Assembly (NCBI GenBank): GCA_002470275.1
Contig: DKNY01000070.1
Location: forward strand, 1-28,944
From: Gammaproteobacteria bacterium UBA7376
GTDB lineage: Bacteria; Pseudomonadota; Gammaproteobacteria; Pseudomonadales; Azotimanducaceae
DNA: 28,944 nt
Direction of reading: 5' to 3'
Positions 24,149 to 28,944 of this stretch are shown here, one piece after another. Below the pieces are notes generated by a model. That model was not told the DNA's origin and ran no database searches. It saw only the letters and a program-made list of their open reading frames with translations. A program made the position numbers and the translations under genes. How positions within the stretch are numbered: the stretch's first letter is position 1; every line of letters begins with the position of its first letter.

Positions 24149-25357
24149 ATGACCAGACCCTATGACATCATTATCTGGGGGGCGAGTGGTTTCACCGGTC
24201 GCTTGGCCCTGGACTATCTGTATGCCCAGCACGGCATCGATAACGTTAAATGGGCGGTGGCCGGACGGAATGAGAACAAGCTCAGGCAAGTCCTGGCGGG
24301 GCGGGACGTTCCTATTTTACTCGCCGACGCTAATGATCCTGAGAGCCTGAGCCAGCTAGTCAAAAACACTCGAGTTATGCTGACGACGGTAGGGCCCTAT
24401 GCACGCTACGGGTCACTCCTGGTTGCCGCCTGCGCCGAGTACGGCACCCACTACTGTGACATAACGGGCGAAGCCCCGTGGATGCGCGAAATGATCGACC
24501 TGCATCAGGAAACCGCGCGTGCCAGTGGCGCCAAGATCGTTCATAGCTGCGGCTTTGACAGCATTCCGTCGGATCTTGGGGTGTACTACCTGCAACAGCA
24601 GATGCTTGCGCGGCATGGTACCCCTGCAGCGCATATCAAGCTTCGCACGGGTCGCATGCGTGGCGGTATTAGTGGCGGCACCCTCGACAGCATCTTATCT
24701 ATGATCGAGAAAGCGACCACTGATCGTCGCGTGCTCGCCGTGGCTGGCAACCCCTATGCCCTGAACGACGAACTGCGCGGCCAAGACGGCAGAGACCGCA
24801 TGACTGCATTCTGGGACGTTGATTTTAATGCCTGGGTTGGCCCATTTCTCATGGCTTCGGTGAACACCCGGGTTGTCCGGCGCAGCAATGAACTACTGGG
24901 AGGCCTGTACGGTTGCGACTTTCGTTATGAAGAGGGGTCGATGACCGGCAGAGGTCCTGTGGGGTTTGCCGCTGCCAACGGCCTCAGTTTGGGGCTCGGC
25001 GCGTTCGCAGGCCTGGCCAGCATGCGCTTCACCCGAGGGCTGCTACAGCGTGTTCTACCGCAACCGGGAGAAGGCCCCGACGAAGAATCTAGAGAAACAG
25101 GGTTTTTTGAGATGGAGCTTCTTGGCTTTCATCCTGAGGACGAGAGCAAGAATTTACGGGTTCGCGTCCGCGGTGACCGTGATCCCGGCTATGGCTCCAC
25201 CTCGAAGATGATTGCTCAATGCGCGCTGGCGCTGGCGCAAGACGAGCTCCCAGGCTCGGGCGGGTTTTGGACCCCCGCCAGTGCACTGGGAGAAGCCCTG
25301 CTGCGAAGGCTTCCAGAGAGCGCGGGCGTCACCTTTGAGGTGCAGGAAGCGAGCTAA
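24149..25357 (+). CDS. saccharopine dehydrogenase-like oxidoreductase (trans-acting enoyl reductase type)
   Basis: NAD(P)-binding protein of 402 residues. The N-terminal Rossmann loop is WGASGFTGRLALDYL (residues 9-23), then WAVAGRNENKL and TTVGPYARYGSLLVAACAEYGTHYCDITGEAPWMREMID, and HSCGFDSIPSDLGVYYLQQ, all family hallmarks. Members include SCCPDH-like proteins and the mycobacterial trans-acting enoyl reductase of lipid synthesis; few are characterised in gammaproteobacteria, so the substrate is open. The absence of lysine-pathway neighbours argues against true saccharopine dehydrogenase. Start ATG 24149 has AGGAAGG just upstream; TTG 24134 is in frame but weaker. It follows the monooxygenase gene by 45 bases and may share its transcript. 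Confidence 0.9.
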   Translation: MTRPYDIIIWGASGFTGRLALDYLYAQHGIDNVKWAVAGRNENKLRQVLAGRDVPILLADANDPESLSQLVKNTRVMLTTVGPYARYGSLLVAACAEYGTHYCDITGEAPWMREMIDLHQETARASGAKIVHSCGFDSIPSDLGVYYLQQQMLARHGTPAAHIKLRTGRMRGGISGGTLDSILSMIEKATTDRRVLAVAGNPYALNDELRGQDGRDRMTAFWDVDFNAWVGPFLMASVNTRVVRRSNELLGGLYGCDFRYEEGSMTGRGPVGFAAANGLSLGLGAFAGLASMRFTRGLLQRVLPQPGEGPDEESRETGFFEMELLGFHPEDESKNLRVRVRGDRDPGYGSTSKMIAQCALALAQDELPGSGGFWTPASALGEALLRRLPESAGVTFEVQEAS

Positions 25358-25502
25358 ACCGTCCGCATTCGGGAAGCCTCATCGCTATATGGAGCAAGCC
25401 AATGGCGGTCCTCCCCTCAGCCTTGCCCCCAGCACACGCATTACCTGCAGGCACTAAATACGTTTCCGACAATATTTGTTAGACCTAGTGCAGGCGCGTC
25501 GC

Positions 25503-26405
25503 CTAGAGCATGGCTCTGACCTCGGCAAGACGTTCAATCGTGGCCAGCGCGTCGCTCTGATCAGCGATAATGTTGCGGACGATCACGTCTGTGTACCCCA
25601 AATCACCCAGCATGCCAAAGTGATCGGCCACCTCCGCGGGACTGCCGCAGCATAGCGCCTCTTCCGGGAACCCCCGATAGCCTCGAGCCAGAGCCTGAGC
25701 CTTGACGACCCCGGCCTGCTGACTGGTTTCCCCGACAAAGATATCTCGACGAATCGCCACTGCTCGCGGCGCACGATTAAATTCTGCGCAGGCCTGACGA
25801 TACTGATCGAGCTGTTCCCCAGCGCGCTGAAAGTCCAGACTGGGAACGGCCAGCCAGCCGTCGCCCAAGCGGGCGGCTCGCCGTATGGCCTTGGGTACAG
25901 AAGCCCCCACCCAAACCTCAACCGGTTGTGCGGGCGTTGGCGAAATACATGCGTTATCCAAGGGCCAGAATCGATTGTGGCTCACGGTCTCGCCCTGCCA
26001 AAGGCGCTGCATCACGGACAGACTGTCCTCGAACATGGCAACCCGGTTGGCCATCTCAACGCCCATACCTGCGCTCTGTGCGGGCTCTCCGCCCAGCCCA
26101 CACTGCAAAATGAAGCGGCCGTCCATGATTGCCGCCAGGGTCGCAATCTGCTCCGCAAGCAGCACGGGATGCCAGAGCGGCAGTAAGTAGAGCGCCCCCG
26201 CGGGCTTGTTGTGCCATTCGGCCAACATTCGGCCCAACATAGGAGAATTCTGATAATACGGCTGCTGGGTCACGTGATGGTCACCAACAAAGAGGGTATC
26301 GAGATCTGCCTGGCGTGCCGTTCGCGCCCGTTCGATCATGTATCGCGCCCCGATAGCCGGATCGTCAACGCGGTGCATAGACTTAATCGAGATTCCGATT
26401 CGCAT
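25503..26405 (-). CDS. luciferase-like (LLM class) flavin-dependent oxidoreductase
   Basis: TIM-barrel flavoenzyme of 300 residues of the bacterial luciferase/F420-type superfamily. Visible: MRIGISIKS, DTLFVGDHHV, LPLWHPVLLAEQIATLAAIMDGRFILQCGLGG, the segment ISPTPAQPVEVWVGASVPKAIRRAARLGDGWL and EEALCCGSPAEVADHF near the end, the usual order of this family. The cofactor (FMN or F420) and substrate cannot be told from sequence. Start ATG 26405 shares its A with the TGA of the Nudix gene (TGATG), so translation is coupled; a GTG at 26408 directly precedes it in frame. The 3' end faces the saccharopine-type gene, with 145 bases between. Why it is coupled to nucleotide-cleaning genes is unclear. 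Confidence 0.91.
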   Translation of the reverse strand: MRIGISIKSMHRVDDPAIGARYMIERARTARQADLDTLFVGDHHVTQQPYYQNSPMLGRMLAEWHNKPAGALYLLPLWHPVLLAEQIATLAAIMDGRFILQCGLGGEPAQSAGMGVEMANRVAMFEDSLSVMQRLWQGETVSHNRFWPLDNACISPTPAQPVEVWVGASVPKAIRRAARLGDGWLAVPSLDFQRAGEQLDQYRQACAEFNRAPRAVAIRRDIFVGETSQQAGVVKAQALARGYRGFPEEALCCGSPAEVADHFGMLGDLGYTDVIVRNIIADQSDALATIERLAEVRAML

Positions 26406-26974
26406 CACGCCGCCTTAAATTGCCAATCTACCGAAAGCGTCATCTGCCCATCCTTGATTTCGTGGTGATCCAGCAAGCGTCCCTGTTCGAACAGCAAGTC
26501 CATCACCAGCGGTGCCGTGGAGTTTGGGGTAGGCGCCTGGCTAACCCCCTGAAGCACCCGTGGCAGCCAAATACGATCGTCCGGCCACATTTGGTCAAAG
26601 GGAATCTGATCCAGAGCAGTCCAAAAGGGTCGCGCCTCCCGAGTCTCTCGAGGGCTGCCCTGATAGCCGGTTGCCGTAAAGGCATAGCCCAACCACTGGG
26701 GCCCATTTTTTTCCACAAAGCGCAGCTCTGCACCGCATGCCACATCGGCCACTTTCAAACCTACCTCTTCCTGAACCTCACGGAGGGCACATTGGCGGAG
26801 GCTTTCACCCGGATCTACCTTACCGCCAGGACCATTAATTTTGCCCTGGCCGTGCCCGGTTTTTTTGTGGATCAGCAACACCGACCCACGCTGCACCACA
26901 AAGACTAAGGTGCCAACGAACTCCGGCTGCCAGGGCGCAACCCATCGGGTGTCAATTGTGGGAATTTCAAGCAA
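26405..26974 (-). CDS. Nudix hydrolase, MTH1/MutT-like 8-oxo-dGTP diphosphatase
   Basis: Small hydrolase of 189 residues that should remove oxidised nucleoside triphosphates. Full Nudix box: G51-KVDPG-E57-SLRQCAL-R65-E66-V-Q-E69-E70-V-G72-L. Unusually close to human MTH1 rather than E. coli MutT: KINGPGGKV resembles MTH1 RWNGFGGKV with Asn47 equivalent to Asn33, and FDQMWPDDRIW (Trp130, Asp132, Asp133) matches the MTH1 base-recognition segment with Trp117, Asp119 and Asp120. Start is probably TTG 26974, two bases past the dUTPase stop; no ATG is available before the first beta strand. The open frame continues upstream to 27343, but that part lies in another frame of the dUTPase gene. Stop and next start overlap (TGATG). 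Confidence 0.9.
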   Translation of the reverse strand: MLEIPTIDTRWVAPWQPEFVGTLVFVVQRGSVLLIHKKTGHGQGKINGPGGKVDPGESLRQCALREVQEEVGLKVADVACGAELRFVEKNGPQWLGYAFTATGYQGSPRETREARPFWTALDQIPFDQMWPDDRIWLPRVLQGVSQAPTPNSTAPLVMDLLFEQGRLLDHHEIKDGQMTLSVDWQFKAA

Positions 26975-26978
26975 TGGC

Positions 26979-27623
26979 CTAAGGCGCTTCGTAGCGGGCT
27001 TCAAGGGCTTGGTAGAGCCGTTCAGGAAGCTGTTCGGACTCGCCGCGCAGTTCAGCGAGCACCTCAACCAAATGCTCGTTGTCCTCTCGCCCCTGCCAGA
27101 GCTTGCGATAGTCACCGGTCTTGTAGCCGTGGTTCTGACGAAAATGATTGAGCACATTTTTACCGATATAGAGGCCGTACAGTTCCTCCAGGGACAGGGG
27201 CAAAGTGGCCATAGCCCGGAGAAAGGGCACCATCTCAAAAGATTTGGTGTTGAGAGAGGAGAGGGCCAGAGCTTCAGCGGCCTCTCGGAATGCCTCGCAT
27301 CTCTGAGACTCGTCCGCGAACGCATGGGCTTTAACCGCCTCAAGCTGGACGGCCACGCCTGGATCCATAGGGCCGTGGCGCAGCATTTCGCTCAGCGCAA
27401 AGTGCCAAATATCCACCAGCTCTAGCTTTACCTGATCCAGGTCACCCTGCTGCTGCTTCCACCATTTCCAGCCAAAATGATCCAGCATCTCAGCGCATTC
27501 AACCCAGATGGCGCGGTAGTACGCGTAACCCTGGTCCGCCCAGTGTGGGTGGACCTGTTCATTATGCTGCTTCTGCATCTGCGCCATGGTCTCTAGCATG
27601 ATCACGGCTTTTGACTTCCCCAT
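26979..27623 (-). CDS. dimeric dUTP diphosphatase (all-alpha dUTPase, MazG-related fold)
   Basis: All-helical pyrophosphatase of 214 residues that hydrolyses dUTP (and dUDP) to dUMP, preventing uracil in DNA and feeding dTMP synthesis. Metal residues lie in IWVECAEMLDHFGWKWWK (Glu42, Glu45) and KLELVDIWHF (Glu68, Asp71). The later segment FRQNHGYKTGDYRKLWQGREDNEHL is also typical of the dimeric class known from trypanosomatids, Campylobacter and phages. This differs from the trimeric Dut usual in gammaproteobacteria. Start ATG 27623, with GGGAG about ten bases upstream. First gene of a three-gene operon with the Nudix and LLM genes, divergent from the acyl-CoA dehydrogenase gene. Confidence 0.92.
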   Translation of the reverse strand: MGKSKAVIMLETMAQMQKQHNEQVHPHWADQGYAYYRAIWVECAEMLDHFGWKWWKQQQGDLDQVKLELVDIWHFALSEMLRHGPMDPGVAVQLEAVKAHAFADESQRCEAFREAAEALALSSLNTKSFEMVPFLRAMATLPLSLEELYGLYIGKNVLNHFRQNHGYKTGDYRKLWQGREDNEHLVEVLAELRGESEQLPERLYQALEARYEAP

Positions 27624-27796
27624 TCAGACTAACTCCCATCCTGTTTGCAGCCAGACTATCTCAAGTAGGGCAAGGGGGTACACATCCCACCTCACCCTCA
27701 TTACAAAAGATGGGCCCAGCTTGCCCGCCTAATCGCAAATCGGTAGCCTCTGGCGACTGATTCGAGGCTAATACTCGGCTTGGCGGGGGAGCATTT
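27624..27796. promoter_or_regulatory. divergent intergenic region, dUTPase operon and acyl-CoA dehydrogenase
   Basis: 173 bases that should hold two divergent promoters. On the plus strand TAATAC at 27769-27774 could be a -10, without a convincing -35. A GGGGAG ribosome site (27786-27791) precedes the dehydrogenase start. No LexA-type box was seen. Confidence 0.33.
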
Positions 27797-28944
27797 ATGG
27801 ATTTATCGTTTGGACCCGAGTACGAAGATTTTCGTCATGAGGTTGTGGCTTTCTTGAATCACAACGCAGCCCACGCGCCCAAGGGCAATGATCTTCGTGG
27901 TCAAGCCGCGAAGGACTGGCAGAAACGACTCATCGAGAACGGCTATACCTGTCGCACCATTCCAAAGGAATATGGGGGCTATGGGGCAGAGCCTGACATC
28001 ATCAAGTCTCGCATCATTGCCGAGGAATTTTCCAGGGCCAGGGTCCACCCAGGCCTCGGGGGCCAGGGCATCTCGATGTTGGTCCCAACGCTGCTGGAAA
28101 TGGGTACCACGGAGCAGAAAAAAAAGTTCATTCGACCCACCATTCATGGAGAAATGATTTGGTGTCAGGGCTACTCAGAGCCCGGTGCCGGCAGCGATCT
28201 TGCTAGCTTGAGCACTTCAGCCGTTCTTGACGGGGATGACTGGGTCATCAACGGTCAGAAAATCTGGACCAGTACCGCTCAGATCGCGGACTGGATTTTT
28301 TGCCTGGTCCGCAGCGAACCTGACGCCCCAAAACACAAGGGCATCTCCTTCCTTCTGTTTGAAATGAACACCCCGGGCATTGAGGTTAGGCCCTTAGTCG
28401 ACATGACCGGTGCCGCCAACTTCAATGAAACCTTCTTCACGGATGTGCGCGTTCCCAAACATCAGATTGTCGGCGAACGCGGACAGGGCTGGCAGGTGGC
28501 CAATGCCATCCTTGGGCATGAGCGCGAGACCCTAGCACCTGCCAATACCGCGCAAACGCGCATAAATGCCCTCATAGAGCTGATGAAACGGGAATCGGCA
28601 GGCGGTGAACGACTCATGGACAGTCCGGTCTATCGGGAGCGCTTGATGAAGCTCCAGGGTCAGGTCATGGCCATGCGCTTCAACGAGCTGCGTGTGCTGT
28701 CGGCCCGCCTAAATCCTGGCCAGGATGCTTCCCTCGCGCGGATGATTAGTAAGCTCGAGGGCACGGAGCTGCGACACGAGATTGAGGGTTTGGCCATCGA
28801 CGTCATGGGCGAGCTGGGCCTGGCCTACGAGGACAACCCCTACCTGCGAAATCAAGGCAGTTGGCAGCGCGAATATATGTACTTCCTAGGTCTGATAATC
28901 GGCGGCGGCACCTCCCAGATACAAAAAAATATCATCAGCGAACG
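27797..28944 (+). CDS. acyl-CoA dehydrogenase (3' end cut off by window)
   Basis: FAD-dependent dehydrogenase; 382 residues are visible and the frame is open at the window end, about a dozen residues short of the usual end. It oxidises an acyl-CoA to the 2-enoyl-CoA. Motifs: the flavin-contact segment WCQGYSEPGAGSDLASL (122-138), NGQKIWTSTAQIADWIFCLVR (152-172), FNETFFTDVRVP and GGGTSQIQKNIISER. In the C-terminal EGT motif of medium- and short-chain enzymes the Glu is Gly here. A likely catalytic Glu lies in HERE (241-244), the place used by isovaleryl- and long-chain-type enzymes; which of Glu242 or Glu244 acts is not resolved. Start ATG 27797 with GGGGAG five bases upstream. The substrate is unknown. 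Confidence 0.92.
   Translation, partial: MDLSFGPEYEDFRHEVVAFLNHNAAHAPKGNDLRGQAAKDWQKRLIENGYTCRTIPKEYGGYGAEPDIIKSRIIAEEFSRARVHPGLGGQGISMLVPTLLEMGTTEQKKKFIRPTIHGEMIWCQGYSEPGAGSDLASLSTSAVLDGDDWVINGQKIWTSTAQIADWIFCLVRSEPDAPKHKGISFLLFEMNTPGIEVRPLVDMTGAANFNETFFTDVRVPKHQIVGERGQGWQVANAILGHERETLAPANTAQTRINALIELMKRESAGGERLMDSPVYRERLMKLQGQVMAMRFNELRVLSARLNPGQDASLARMISKLEGTELRHEIEGLAIDVMGELGLAYEDNPYLRNQGSWQREYMYFLGLIIGGGTSQIQKNIISE

Noticed and set aside
24149..25357. True saccharopine dehydrogenase of lysine metabolism
   Set aside because: No lysine-pathway neighbours, and the N-terminal pattern is that of the broad SCCPDH/trans-acting enoyl reductase-like group.
25492..25504. Palindrome AGGCG-CGT-CGCCT between converging genes as a terminator
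   Set aside because: It lacks a T run on either strand and overlaps the stop codon of the LLM gene, so an intrinsic terminator is not supported.
26405..27343. A 312-residue reading of the Nudix gene with a long N-terminal extension
   Set aside because: The first 120 or so residues lie in another frame of the dUTPase gene, are Arg/Ser/Cys-rich and resemble nothing; the Nudix domain begins only after the dUTPase stop.
26841..27425. A 194-residue plus-strand frame over the Nudix and dUTPase genes
   Set aside because: It is antisense to two genes with complete catalytic motifs, and shows no domain of its own.

Overview
The window looks like a piece of a gammaproteobacterial chromosome, probably from a marine or aquatic heterotroph (a Halieaceae/Cellvibrionales-type relative is my guess). 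The evidence is the set of families: an Uup-type ABC-F protein, oligopeptidase B, YedK, a CysZ-like protein, and many acyl-CoA enzymes typical of aerobic lipid degraders. Base composition by eye is fairly GC-rich and even. I see no phage, transposon, CRISPR array, rRNA or tRNA. Genes are tightly packed and no gene-free stretch exceeds 300 bases. Both ends cut a gene.

Layout: (1) 1-1512, 3' part of uup. (2) 1521-7681, a minus-strand operon: LolA-like periplasmic protein, two FtsX/MacB-type permeases, an ABC ATPase, a predicted outer-membrane barrel and a histidine phosphatase. A TetR regulator (7780-8388) is divergent from it, suggesting a regulated trans-envelope exporter. (3) 8406-9601, YedK/HMCES abasic-DNA protein coupled to an unknown small protein. 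(4) 9876-11978, oligopeptidase B. (5) 11975-13556, a CoA-transferase and a small four-helix membrane protein. (6) 13705-14616, a histone-deacetylase-fold hydrolase. (7) 14633-16242, a PaaG-like crotonase and an SDR. (8) 16359-17252, a CDF metal exporter. (9) 17290-18831, an acyl-CoA synthetase, divergent from a LitR/CarH-like MerR regulator (19074-20051).

(10) 20052-20251 is the most striking stretch. It has TGTACA-type boxes like those in front of the regulator gene, a promoter-like pair, and a compact three-stem RNA ending in a T6 run: a candidate small RNA with an exposed anti-Shine-Dalgarno C-rich loop. (11) 20252-21262, an ACAD10-type phosphotransferase, divergent from a CysZ/EI24 membrane protein (21402-22112). 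(12) 22163-24103, a secreted fusion of redoxin-like, cytochrome c, copper monooxygenase-like and EF-hand parts. (13) 24149-25357, a saccharopine-dehydrogenase-like oxidoreductase. (14) 25503-27623, a minus-strand operon of dimeric dUTPase, an MTH1-like Nudix enzyme and a luciferase-like flavoenzyme; the first two together look like nucleotide-pool cleaning. (15) 27797 to the end, an acyl-CoA dehydrogenase.

Taken together, the region is dominated by lipid/acyl-CoA metabolism (ligase, dehydrogenase, crotonase, SDR, CoA-transferase, phosphotransferase), envelope transport, and damage control of DNA and nucleotides. A probably light- or stress-related MerR regulator and a candidate RNA lie in the middle. 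All functional calls are by eye from sequence motifs; no database search was run.
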